DNA of 7,096 nucleotides from UBA5232 sp035370405 (GCA_035370405.1 DAOOVT010000018.1:1-7096); one strand, 5' to 3'; positions 1-6,116 are shown, counted from the first letter of the stretch. Made by a program: numbers and translations. The notes: generated from the letters alone by a model not told the origin.

Positions 1-192
1 GGGAAGATTGATTTAACAAAAGATGATGAGAAGAGTATTTCAGTTATTAGGGAAGTAAAGGAAGCCTTACGGGTTCTTGGCTTTAGTGGTGATGGATTGA
101 AGGAGAAAGTTAATAAAGCAGAGGATATATTAAAGGCCAATGAGGATATTCCAATAGAGGAATTAATAAAAAGAATTTTAAACGAGGAATGA
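1..192 (+). CDS. ruvA: Holliday junction branch migration protein RuvA, C-terminal fragment
   Basis: This is the last 63 codons of an open frame that enters from the left edge and ends at TGA 190-192. The residues fit the small RuvA domain III, a three-helix bundle. A helix with the pattern EVKEALRVLGFSGD (about residues 18-31 of the fragment) is followed by two short helices ending IEELIKRILNEE. In RuvA this domain contacts RuvB and controls its ATPase, while the missing N-terminal part binds the four-way junction as a tetramer. The identification leans on the neighbour: the stop codon overlaps the ruvB start (ATGA), the classic ruvAB arrangement. Alone, the short fragment would be weak evidence. 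The TGA stop also indicates that TGA is not read as glycine here. Confidence 0.85.
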   Translation, partial: GKIDLTKDDEKSISVIREVKEALRVLGFSGDGLKEKVNKAEDILKANEDIPIEELIKRILNEE

Positions 193-1238
193 TTTCTTCT
201 AGTAAGCAAAAACAAAGCAAAAAAAATGAAAAAGAGATAACTCTAAGTTTGTCATCAGAGAATAGTGGATCTCCTTTGTATGAAGAGAAAATTAGGCCTT
301 CGAAATTAGATGAAATTATAGGTAGAAATCTCGAGAAGGAGACCCTTAGAATGATGATAGATTCTGCCAAAAGGAGGAATGAGGTTGTTGATCATATTCT
401 GTTCTATGGTCCTCCAGGACTTGGGAAGACGACATTTGCAATGGCTATAGCAAATGAGATAGGTGCTTCTGTAAAAATAACTTCAGGGCCAGCAATTGAA
501 AGGCAAGGTGATTTAGCTGCTATTTTAACTGGGTTAAAGAGGAATGATATTCTCTTTATTGATGAGATACATAGATTGCCAAAAGTAATTGAAGAGATTC
601 TTTACCCAGCTATGGAAGATAGAGTTTTGGATATAGTTATGGGAAAAGGTCCGTCTGCTAAGACAATTAGACTGAATTTAGAGCCATTTACATTGATAGG
701 AGCAACTACTCAGATTGGAAAAATAAGTTCTCCAATGAGGGATAGATTTGGATTGATACAAAGGTTGGATTTTTTCTCTCAGGAAGATTTGGTTTCAATA
801 TTGGCTAGGGCAGGGAGGCTTTGGGATATTAATATAGATCTTGATGCGTTGAATATGCTATCAGGGTGTGCTAGAGGGACTGCAAGAGTTGGTTTAAGAT
901 TGTTGCGAAGATGTCGTGATTATGCAGAGAGTAGGGAAATTGAAAATATTGATGTTGATGTTGTGATTAATACAATAAAGATGCTTGGCATAGATAGGCT
1001 TGGACTTGAGAGAGTTGATAGAGAATTGTTGCTATCTTTACTCAATAATTTTGCAGGAGGTCCAATTGGTTTGTCTACTTTAGCTGCTTCTGTTTCAGAA
1101 GATGAGGTTACAGTAACAGATGTTTATGAGCCGTATTTGATGAAATGTGGCTTTTTAAAGAGAACTTCTAGAGGGAGAGTACTTACCCAGAAGGGTTTAA
1201 AATATATCGAGACATTTAGGTATGATGAAAATGAATAA
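189..1238 (+). CDS. ruvB: Holliday junction branch migration helicase RuvB
   Basis: RuvB is the hexameric AAA+ motor that, with RuvA, drives branch migration of Holliday junctions. At 349 residues it is the usual family length. A polar N-terminal tail of about 30 residues precedes the conserved IRPSKLDEIIGR motif (35-46). Walker A is GPPGLGKT (74-81), Walker B is ILFIDEIH (121-128), sensor 1 is IGATT (170-174), the arginine-finger segment is SSPMRDRFG (180-188), and sensor 2 is GTARVGLRLLRR (230-241). The C-terminal winged helix carries GGPIGLSTLA (290-299), DVYEPYL (311-317) and RTSRGR (325-330). All catalytic positions look intact. The ATG at 189 overlaps the ruvA stop, and GAGG lies immediately before it, too close to be a normal Shine-Dalgarno, so translation is probably coupled to ruvA. 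The 3' end overlaps the next gene. ruvC is not in this window. Confidence 0.97.
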   Translation: MISSSKQKQSKKNEKEITLSLSSENSGSPLYEEKIRPSKLDEIIGRNLEKETLRMMIDSAKRRNEVVDHILFYGPPGLGKTTFAMAIANEIGASVKITSGPAIERQGDLAAILTGLKRNDILFIDEIHRLPKVIEEILYPAMEDRVLDIVMGKGPSAKTIRLNLEPFTLIGATTQIGKISSPMRDRFGLIQRLDFFSQEDLVSILARAGRLWDINIDLDALNMLSGCARGTARVGLRLLRRCRDYAESREIENIDVDVVINTIKMLGIDRLGLERVDRELLLSLLNNFAGGPIGLSTLAASVSEDEVTVTDVYEPYLMKCGFLKRTSRGRVLTQKGLKYIETFRYDENE

Positions 1239-2052
1239 TGAGAGTAATACAGATAATGAAAAGAGAGGTAAGCTTCTCCTGTTAGCGGCATTTATAGCTT
1301 TGTCTTTGTTTGTAAGCAAGGTTGTACAAGCAAATACACAGGTTGTGATTTCGAAGGTATATATTAACGCATTAATATATTTTGTAGTGGTATTTATTGG
1401 GCTTTTATGGGCATTTAATCTTCAGGTTAAGAAAAAGTCACTAATCTATTTACTTCAGCCCGCATTGTTTGTTTTTTCACAGGAATTGTTTATTGAATTC
1501 TTTTTCTTTCAAAAATTCAGTAGGATTTATGAGGCGTTTATTCTTTTTCTTTTGATAATTGCTGTTTTTTTCATAAATTATTTCTCCTTTTTGTCTGCGA
1601 ATGCATTTAATGTAAATCTTTACAAGAAGATTCCTCTTGCACAGGTAGCTAGGACTACTTCTTACATCATCTCAATATTTACGATGTATTTTTTAACTTT
1701 TAGTTTTCTTCTTAGTGAATTTAATATTTATTTTCTTTTAGTATCAATTTTTATCTTTTATATAATTATTGCTTTAATACATTATATAAATATAGAGATA
1801 GAGGATAGGGAGCTGTCTAGGAAGACAATTATTACTTCACTTATTTCATTTATTTTATTTCTAGGTGTTTTTTTGTCTGGGAATACTCATGAGGTGATTT
1901 CAATAGTTCCAGTAGTAGGGTATTATTTTGCAGTGAGCATGGTAACGCAGGAGAATATGTTTTTAGGAAATTACAAGAATGCCTCTCTGTATATTGTTTT
2001 CTTGGTAGTTATTTTTTTAGGTGTTTTGTTTTTGAATATTTTTAATATATAG
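1222..2052 (+). CDS. Polytopic membrane protein of unknown function, ruvAB operon
   Basis: I do not recognise a characterised family. The 276-residue protein has a short polar, mostly cytoplasmic-looking N-terminus (1-16). About eight or nine hydrophobic segments follow, near residues 17-35, 46-66, 72-95, 104-124, 147-165, 168-188, 203-219, 224-241 and 254-273. There is no obvious catalytic motif. Charged loops fall at about 67-72 (QVKKKS) and 191-202 (IEIEDRELSRKT). Three in-frame ATGs (1222, 1225, 1231) compete as starts, all inside the end of ruvB (overlap 17, 14 or 8 bases). The weak AGG at 1218-1220 suits 1225 or 1231 best. The overlap makes translational coupling with ruvB likely, which places it in the ruvAB transcript without proving a role in recombination. 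It ends at TAG with no clear terminator after it. Confidence 0.85.
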   Translation: MMKMNNESNTDNEKRGKLLLLAAFIALSLFVSKVVQANTQVVISKVYINALIYFVVVFIGLLWAFNLQVKKKSLIYLLQPALFVFSQELFIEFFFFQKFSRIYEAFILFLLIIAVFFINYFSFLSANAFNVNLYKKIPLAQVARTTSYIISIFTMYFLTFSFLLSEFNIYFLLVSIFIFYIIIALIHYINIEIEDRELSRKTIITSLISFILFLGVFLSGNTHEVISIVPVVGYYFAVSMVTQENMFLGNYKNASLYIVFLVVIFLGVLFLNIFNI

Positions 2053-2054
2053 CT

Positions 2055-2129
2055 TGCACAGGGTAGGGGGATAGTGCTAAAAGCCTGTAGTGATGCAGTT
2101 AGTTCATAGCCCTATAGTAATTGTGTGTG
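2055..2129 (+). ncRNA. Candidate structured RNA or 3' UTR element
   Basis: Starting 3 bases after the membrane-protein stop, this stretch is more G-rich than the spacer around it and can be folded by hand into nested helices. These are TGCACA (2055-2060) with TGTGTG (2124-2129), partly G-U; TAGGG (2064-2068) with CCCTA (2110-2114); CTAA (2077-2080) with TTAG (2099-2102); and CTGTA (2085-2089) with TGCAG (2094-2098), closed by a GTGA loop of the GNRA type. A four-base bulge AAGC separates the last two. I do not recognise a known riboswitch, tRNA, SRP or tmRNA signature. The stems are short, so chance folding is quite possible. Confidence 0.22.
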
Positions 2130-2134
2130 GATAA
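2126..2134 (-). promoter_or_regulatory. DnaA box match TTATCCACA
   Basis: The minus strand reads TTATCCACA, an exact match to the high-affinity bacterial DnaA box. It overlaps the last stem of the candidate RNA fold. A single 9-base match can arise by chance, but a second consensus match with the same orientation lies 82 bases away in the same spacer. Binding is inferred only. Confidence 0.3.
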
Positions 2135-2207
2135 GTATTTCTGTAATACCCTTCTAAAATTAAGAAAAAAAGTACAAGAAAATAGCAGACAAATAGTTGT
2201 AATTTGA

Positions 2208-2216
2208 TGTGAATAA
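2208..2216 (-). promoter_or_regulatory. DnaA box match TTATTCACA
   Basis: The minus strand reads TTATTCACA, fitting the relaxed DnaA consensus TTATNCACA. It has the same orientation as the perfect box at 2126-2134 and lies 62 bases before the dif-like palindrome. It may be a DnaA-titration or regulatory site, or chance in AT-rich sequence. Confidence 0.25.
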
Positions 2217-2277
2217 AAATATAGAGGGAAGGGAGTACTACTCTAGTTGAAATTATGTTACAATTTGAAAATATATA

Positions 2278-2305
2278 ACCGAGTATAATGTCCCTTATAT
2301 GCGGT
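2278..2305. other. dif: dif-like Xer recombination site (11-6-11 palindrome)
   Basis: Two 11-base arms, ACCGAGTATAA (2278-2288) and TTATATGCGGT (2295-2305), are imperfect inverted repeats around a 6-base centre, TGTCCC (2289-2294). This is the exact geometry of Xer sites. By hand alignment 15 of 28 positions match E. coli dif, concentrated in the inner part ATAATGT...TTAT that XerC and XerD arms share. The symmetry extends outwards: TAACCG (2276-2281) pairs perfectly with CGGTTA (2302-2307), and TATATA runs flank both sides. A tyrosine recombinase gene starts 195 bases downstream. TATAAT at 2284-2289 is also a perfect -10 hexamer inside the left arm. TTGAAA (2265-2270) lies only 13 bases before it, too close for a normal -35, so promoter activity is uncertain. 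No T-run follows, so it is not a terminator. Confidence 0.5.
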
Positions 2306-2338
2306 TAGTATATAAAAATTTTAGATTGATGGACATTT

Positions 2339-2491
2339 ATGGAATTTTTAATTTTTTGTATTGTTTTGTTTTTTGGTATCTTTATATCTCTTTTATTTCT
2401 TTTCTATTCTCTCTCATCATTCTTGTTTTCTGGTTTAGTAAATTTTTTGAGGAGCCCCTACTCTGTTTTGTCTAATTTAATTTTAGAGTAG
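2339..2491 (+). CDS. Possible 50-residue single-helix membrane peptide
   Basis: An ATG frame of 50 codons ends at TAG, 9 bases before the recombinase start. It would encode one long hydrophobic helix (about residues 3-34, start MEFLIFCIVLFFGIF) and then a polar amphipathic tail ending RSPYSVLSNLILE. There is no Shine-Dalgarno. The tract is very T-rich, and an overlapping frame (ATG 2329 to TAA 2475, 48 codons) is also open and hydrophobic, so either could be a by-product of composition. I prefer 2339 because it has the more protein-like polar tail and ends next to the following gene, allowing coupled translation. It might also be the remnant of an N-terminal membrane anchor from a longer lost gene. 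Function unknown. Confidence 0.3.
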   Translation: MEFLIFCIVLFFGIFISLLFLFYSLSSFLFSGLVNFLRSPYSVLSNLILE

Positions 2492-2500
2492 TATATATCT

Positions 2501-3799
2501 ATGAATAGTTTCCCAAAATTAGATAATCAGGATGATTACTTAATTTCTTTGCAAAATAACAACTTTAGTAGTCAGACGATCATAAATTATGCAAGGGATT
2601 TGTGTATATTTGCGGTTTTTTTGCATTTTAGAGGGATTAAGTTTATGGATGTGACTAAGAAGGATATTAGTATGTTTAAAGGGTATTTGATAGCGGGACA
2701 GCATCTTGAGGATTTGGATAGGATTAGAAAGAGTGGTGTTAATGATGAGCCTGTGAGAGGCTCTGTAAGCACGTCGAAAAAAACGAATGGTGTAACTGGA
2801 CCTGCTGAATATTCTTCTAAGGGTGTTGTTAGATCTAAAAAGTTTGAGGGTGATTTTTTAGAGAGCATATATAGTAAGGTGTATGGTAGTTTTGGTGTGT
2901 TGAGTTGTCCTAAGAATAAAGGGGCTAGGAAAGGTGAAGGTCTTAGTCCTAATAGTATAAATAGGATGCTTTCTGCTTTGAGATCTTTTCTTAAGTTTAG
3001 GATAAGTTGGGATTTACCCATACCTCTTCCTCCTGATGCTATAGATATGATGAAGGCGGAGAAGAAATTGAAGAAGGTTGCTTCGAAAGAGGATTTGGTT
3101 AGATTGATAGAATGTCCATTGGAGTTTGAGAAAGATGAGAAGATAGCTATTCGTAATAGGTGTATGTTGGAGATGCTTTTTGCTACAGGTATGAGAATAT
3201 CTGAGTTGATAGGATTAAATCTTGATCAGGTAAATAGCGAAGGGAAGATGTATATCTGGGGAAAAGGTAAAAAGGAGAGGAGTGTATATATGACAGAACG
3301 AAGTTTGGATTGGCTTAATGCATATTTACGTGTGAGGTTGGATTTTGCGTTTACCGATAGGGGAGATGGAGAAGCTTTGGGTATTGAGAAATTGAATTGT
3401 GAGTCGGATTTGAATTTAGAGATATTTGATAAAGGGAATAGGAAGTATATTAGGTTGGTTGAGGAGTATAGAGAAAGTGGTTATTTGGAAAAATTTGACT
3501 CCCCTGCCCTGTTTATTCCTTTTTCTGGAAGTCGGGCTGGTAAACCAGATTCTAGGATTTCTACTAATCATTTTCAGGAGAAGATTGCCGAGTATAGGAG
3601 GAGGCTGGGAATTCAGATACCGACTTCAGCACATAGTTTGAGACATGGTTTCGCAACTTATTTAGCCGAGGAAGGTGCTAGTCCAGTAGCTTTGCAGGTT
3701 TTATTAGGGCATTCTAGCTTGAATACAACTACAAAGTATGTCCATGCAAGTGAAAAGTTTGCCGAGGAAACAGTCAGAGAGAAGCATCCATTGAAGTAA
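2501..3799 (+). CDS. xer: Tyrosine site-specific recombinase, XerC/XerD type, with insertions
   Basis: This enzyme cuts and rejoins DNA through a covalent tyrosine-DNA intermediate. Family members resolve chromosome dimers at dif or integrate mobile DNA. An N-terminal SAM-like core-binding domain (about 8-68, continuing 148-185) has the typical NFSSQTIINYARDL helix. The catalytic domain (about 190-432) carries Arg232 in ATGMRISEL, the beta-hairpin lysine in WGKGKKER (Lys255), His378 and Arg381 in HSLRHGFATYL, His404 in LLGHSSLNTTTKY, and the nucleophile Tyr413. All appear intact. At 432 residues it is far longer than the usual 300 or so. The excess sits in a polar Ser/Lys/Gly-rich insertion within the N-terminal domain (about 72-147) and a second insertion (about 283-335) between Lys255 and the HxxR box. 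No good Shine-Dalgarno precedes ATG 2501. The adjacent dif-like palindrome and sole copy here favour a housekeeping Xer, but an integrase is not excluded. Confidence 0.92.
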   Translation: MNSFPKLDNQDDYLISLQNNNFSSQTIINYARDLCIFAVFLHFRGIKFMDVTKKDISMFKGYLIAGQHLEDLDRIRKSGVNDEPVRGSVSTSKKTNGVTGPAEYSSKGVVRSKKFEGDFLESIYSKVYGSFGVLSCPKNKGARKGEGLSPNSINRMLSALRSFLKFRISWDLPIPLPPDAIDMMKAEKKLKKVASKEDLVRLIECPLEFEKDEKIAIRNRCMLEMLFATGMRISELIGLNLDQVNSEGKMYIWGKGKKERSVYMTERSLDWLNAYLRVRLDFAFTDRGDGEALGIEKLNCESDLNLEIFDKGNRKYIRLVEEYRESGYLEKFDSPALFIPFSGSRAGKPDSRISTNHFQEKIAEYRRRLGIQIPTSAHSLRHGFATYLAEEGASPVALQVLLGHSSLNTTTKYVHASEKFAEETVREKHPLK

Positions 3800-3801
3800 G
3801 G

Positions 3802-4239
3802 TTATTCCTTTTTTTGCATTTGATCCATTAATTCTTGGATACGCTTCGTATCAGGGTTGTCCATGTTAGCCTGAACTGCAGCAACGGCTGCGGGATCTCC
3901 TTCTTGATATCTTTTTGCAAGATCCTTTGTCTGCTTAACCATATCTAATGATTCTTGCATATATTGGATAATATATTCCATTTTCTTCGAATCAGCTTCA
4001 TCCTTGTATGCTTTAGCAAAAACAGTATCGTAAAGCTTGGTAAACTGCTCTTCATTTGTAATTTCCATGTTTGCAAGGGCATCTATTTCAGGATCATCTA
4101 CATCTTCTGGGATATCTGCAAGAGCTCTGTCTACAGAATCTTCCACAGCGAGAGATAATAGCTTCTCTATAGCGTCATTGTTTAAACCTTCGGCTAACAA
4201 TTGACTCTTTATTTGCTCTAGTTGAGTGTTGTAATCCAT
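3802..4239 (-). CDS. Small acidic helical protein of unknown function
   Basis: I do not recognise a family. The 145 residues look soluble and almost wholly helical, with no signal peptide or membrane segment. A first helical pair (about 4-41) leads into an acidic stretch (about 42-56, DIPEDVDDPEIDALA), then further helices (62-82, 84-112, 116-126, 131-144) and a basic end, QKKE. The tyrosines and acidic helices give no catalytic pattern. It lies 26 bases downstream of the long membrane-anchored gene on the same strand, so the two are probably co-transcribed. TATTAT at 4248-4253 (minus strand) is 8 bases before the ATG and could also act as a -10 for a nearly leaderless message. No Shine-Dalgarno is seen. 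It converges with the recombinase gene, with 2 bases between stop codons and no visible terminator. Confidence 0.8.
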   Translation of the reverse strand: MDYNTQLEQIKSQLLAEGLNNDAIEKLLSLAVEDSVDRALADIPEDVDDPEIDALANMEITNEEQFTKLYDTVFAKAYKDEADSKKMEYIIQYMQESLDMVKQTKDLAKRYQEGDPAAVAAVQANMDNPDTKRIQELMDQMQKKE

Positions 4240-4240
4240 T

Positions 4241-4262
4241 AAAGTTTATAATAAAAGTTTAT
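4241..4262. repeat. Short direct repeat AAAGTTTAT x2
   Basis: AAAGTTTAT occurs at 4241-4249 and 4254-4262, with 13-base periodicity, filling most of the 26-base gap between two minus-strand genes. It could be an operator beside the candidate -10 TATTAT, or simple AT-rich repetition. Confidence 0.3.
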
Positions 4263-4265
4263 TTA

Positions 4266-6002
4266 TTATTTGGACAGCATATCTATAAGTTTCTGTGCTC
4301 CATTTGTTCCTAACTCTTTAAGGTTTTGTACTAGGTCTGGATTGGAGACGCCACTTTGTATATCAGTCAGGTATCCATTAATAAGCTTGTGTACTTCAGA
4401 GGTACTCAGATTGCTAAATAATGTATCTCTTGTTATACCGGATGAGATTAAATCTTCCTCAAGCATTCTTGGAGCCATTTCATGCCAACCACCTCTATAG
4501 TTTGAAAAATTCTCAACTCCTCCTGGGAGATTTCCAACGGCTTGTCCAGCTAAATTCTGATTCCAAGCTGATCCCGGAAGGTTAACTTTACCATTTTGTA
4601 CAAGAACGCCTTCTGTTACATANNNNNNNNNNNNNNNNNNNNNNNNNNNNNNNNNNNNNNNNNNNNNNNNNNNNNNNNNNNNNNNNNNNNNNNNNNNNNN
4701 NNNNNNNNNNNNNNNNNNNNNNTGTGCCAAAGGTTGATTTCGTAATTCATTTATAGCGACACTATTCATATAGATTTTTGTTGCTAATCCTCCAACGAAT
4801 GAACCTATTGTAAATCCTCTTAAGAATTGAGTAACATTCTTAGTTATCTTCAGTATCTTTTCTTGCTTTTGGATAGTTTTTTCTAATTTTGCTCTCTGTT
4901 CAGGATCTGTTAAACTTCCAAGTTTTAATAAATTACTTGAATATTTTGAGGAAAGAAAATGTTCAACTGTTGCTGATGTCATTCCACCTACACCTGCTAC
5001 AAGAGAAGCCATTGGGAATGTTGCTGCTCCACCAACAAGTGAAAATCCTACTCCAGATGCGATACCTAACCCTATCACAGCCTTTCTGCTTAAATTCCTT
5101 TCTTTTCTATCTCGCACAGTTTTCTCCTTTTCTTCTTTTTCTCCTTTAGGTGCTTCTTGTTCCTTTTTAACCTGTTGCTCAGGCTGTGTCTGCGTCTTCG
5201 GTAACCTCTCTCTAGAGGTGAATTTCTGAGATACTTCCTCTTGCTTCTTTGTATAGAGATAGTTCAGGTCAGCTATTGAGCATGTCTTTGTAGTTACATT
5301 TCCCTTCTCATCTCCGACCATATTAAGAAATTCTCTTTGATATTTTGCTTCCAATTTATTCTTCAAGTACTCTAAATCCTCTGCCCCTATATGTCCTGCT
5401 TTCAAAGCTTCTTCGTATCCTTCCTTTGTTTTTGAATATTCACTATTATCCTTCAGGAAATTTTCCTTCAGAAGTCCTACTTCTTCCTGTGTTAATGGTC
5501 TCTCAGTTTTTAAACTATTATCATAATTTTTAAGATCCTGCTCTGCTCTATCCTTTGCATCGAGAATTGTATTCTCACTATCTCCTGCCTCATTTCCTGC
5601 TGTTTTATTTTGTTCCGCTGATTTTAATACCTCATGCTGTGATGCAAATTTCTCAATGTTTTGCAAAGTTGAATCAGATGCTTTTTGTGATTGATCTTTC
5701 TGCTCAATTATCTTTTCAGCTACTGTTTGCGTTTGAACATTTTCTGGTTTAGTCTCCTGCTGTGCTGTAACAAAAACCCCGGGGGTAGATTGCCTATTGT
5801 CGAATGCTTGTGCTACCTCTTGAGGAGACGAAGTAAAGTGTGCAGTCTCAGTTACGTTGCTTAAATCGACCGGATTACTTGATGGCTGAGGAGCTGGTTC
5901 CGCAAAAATCCCTTCTCTTGTCCCATCACTTCTAATCGTAGAAGATGTCGTTGGACCATACAACAAAACATCAGAGGATTCAGAACTGGATGACTCATTC
6001 AT
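4266..6002 (-). CDS. Large membrane-anchored protein with long polar N-terminus, interrupted by assembly gap
   Basis: I do not recognise a family. The first 426 residues and last 118 are readable; about 34 placeholder codons lie in a run of N, so the true length and continuity are unproven. Residues 1-300 are polar and low in complexity: a Ser/Thr-rich start, a Gln/Glu/Lys-rich stretch (about 80-160), helical segments with acidic-basic mix (170-228, 245-262), and a highly charged linker (265-305). A glycine-rich hydrophobic pair follows (about 308-343), then a charged helix (366-388) and another hydrophobic segment (392-411). With the N-terminus inside, the region after the gap would lie outside the membrane. 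That part contains GGWHEMAPRMLEEDL (about residue 504 on) and helices to the end. ATG 6002 has no Shine-Dalgarno; a good promoter lies about 80-107 bases upstream. Probably co-transcribed with the downstream 145-residue gene. A scaffold role at the envelope is a guess. Confidence 0.7.
   Translation of the reverse strand: MNESSSSESSDVLLYGPTTSSTIRSDGTREGIFAEPAPQPSSNPVDLSNVTETAHFTSSPQEVAQAFDNRQSTPGVFVTAQQETKPENVQTQTVAEKIIEQKDQSQKASDSTLQNIEKFASQHEVLKSAEQNKTAGNEAGDSENTILDAKDRAEQDLKNYDNSLKTERPLTQEEVGLLKENFLKDNSEYSKTKEGYEEALKAGHIGAEDLEYLKNKLEAKYQREFLNMVGDEKGNVTTKTCSIADLNYLYTKKQEEVSQKFTSRERLPKTQTQPEQQVKKEQEAPKGEKEEKEKTVRDRKERNLSRKAVIGLGIASGVGFSLVGGAATFPMASLVAGVGGMTSATVEHFLSSKYSSNLLKLGSLTDPEQRAKLEKTIQKQEKILKITKNVTQFLRGFTIGSFVGGLATKIYMNSVAINELRNQPLAXXXXXXXXXXXXXXXXXXXXXXXXXXXXXXXXXXYVTEGVLVQNGKVNLPGSAWNQNLAGQAVGNLPGGVENFSNYRGGWHEMAPRMLEEDLISSGITRDTLFSNLSTSEVHKLINGYLTDIQSGVSNPDLVQNLKELGTNGAQKLIDMLSK
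4623..4722. other. Assembly gap of 100 N
   Basis: Exactly 100 unknown bases, the conventional placeholder for a scaffold gap of unknown size. The reading frame is open on both sides in the same phase as written, but that phase means nothing if the gap size is arbitrary. The two flanks may be one gene, or two genes with a stop and start hidden in the gap. Confidence 0.95.
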
Positions 6003-6080
6003 AGCACAGTAAATATATTATTTTATTATTTACTACCTATATATATAGAGAGAAACACCTACAGGCAGATTGATAATAAT

Positions 6081-6109
6081 AGAATATTGTTTATGAAGGT
6101 ATATGTCAA
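6081..6109 (-). promoter_or_regulatory. Promoter for the membrane-anchored protein gene
   Basis: On the minus strand TTGACA (6104-6109) is a perfect -35. After a 17-base spacer comes TATTCT (6081-6086), a 4-of-6 match to the -10. The predicted start near 6074 gives an untranslated leader of about 72 bases before ATG 6002, AT-rich and containing the palindrome CTATATATATAG (6037-6048). It lies just downstream of the terminator of the preceding gene, so the two minus-strand units are separate. Confidence 0.65.
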
Positions 6110-6116
6110 GCACTAG

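Larger units (their letters stand above)
2053..2500. other. 448-base AT-rich spacer rich in candidate signals
   Basis: No long gene lies between the ruvAB operon and the recombinase. In order it holds a possible folded RNA (2055-2129), a small hairpin with stem GTATT/AATAC (2135-2149), two DnaA-box matches, a short palindrome GAGTACTACTC (2233-2243), a dif-like palindrome (2278-2305), and a T-rich tract from about 2336 to 2480 that can encode a short hydrophobic peptide. I found no factor-independent terminator with a T-run for the upstream operon. Confidence 0.7.

Noticed and set aside
1..192. Alternative genetic code (TGA as glycine), as in some candidate phyla
   Set aside because: The ruvA frame ends at TGA exactly where ruvB starts, and no conserved glycine in ruvB or xer is encoded by TGA.
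2053..2160. tRNA, tmRNA, SRP RNA or c-di-GMP-I riboswitch in the spacer
   Set aside because: GTTCATA and GCACAGGG-like fragments recall T-loop and GEMM motifs, but the T-loop lacks the required A58, no 7-base acceptor stem forms, and the conserved GEMM hairpin between the two motifs is missing.
2254..2264. TTATGTTACAA as the XerD arm of a second dif site
   Set aside because: It matches the E. coli XerD arm at 9 of 11 bases, but the 11 bases that should form the XerC arm (TACTACTCTAG) fit poorly and show no inverted symmetry, unlike the site at 2278-2305.
2276..2307. TAACCG...CGGTTA palindrome as a terminator of the ruvAB operon
   Set aside because: No T-run follows on either strand, the stem is AT-rich with mismatches, and it lies more than 220 bases after the stop codon.
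2329..2475. 48-codon hydrophobic frame overlapping the preferred small ORF
   Set aside because: It is nearly all Phe, Leu, Ile, Tyr and Ser as expected from T-rich sequence, and has less polar tail than the frame at 2339. Only one of the two could plausibly be real.
2587..3021. 144-codon minus-strand frame inside the recombinase gene
   Set aside because: It is opposite the conserved N-terminal part of xer, a shadow of its codon bias; no start signal or family pattern is seen. Other frames inside ruvB, xer and the large minus-strand gene were rejected for the same reason.
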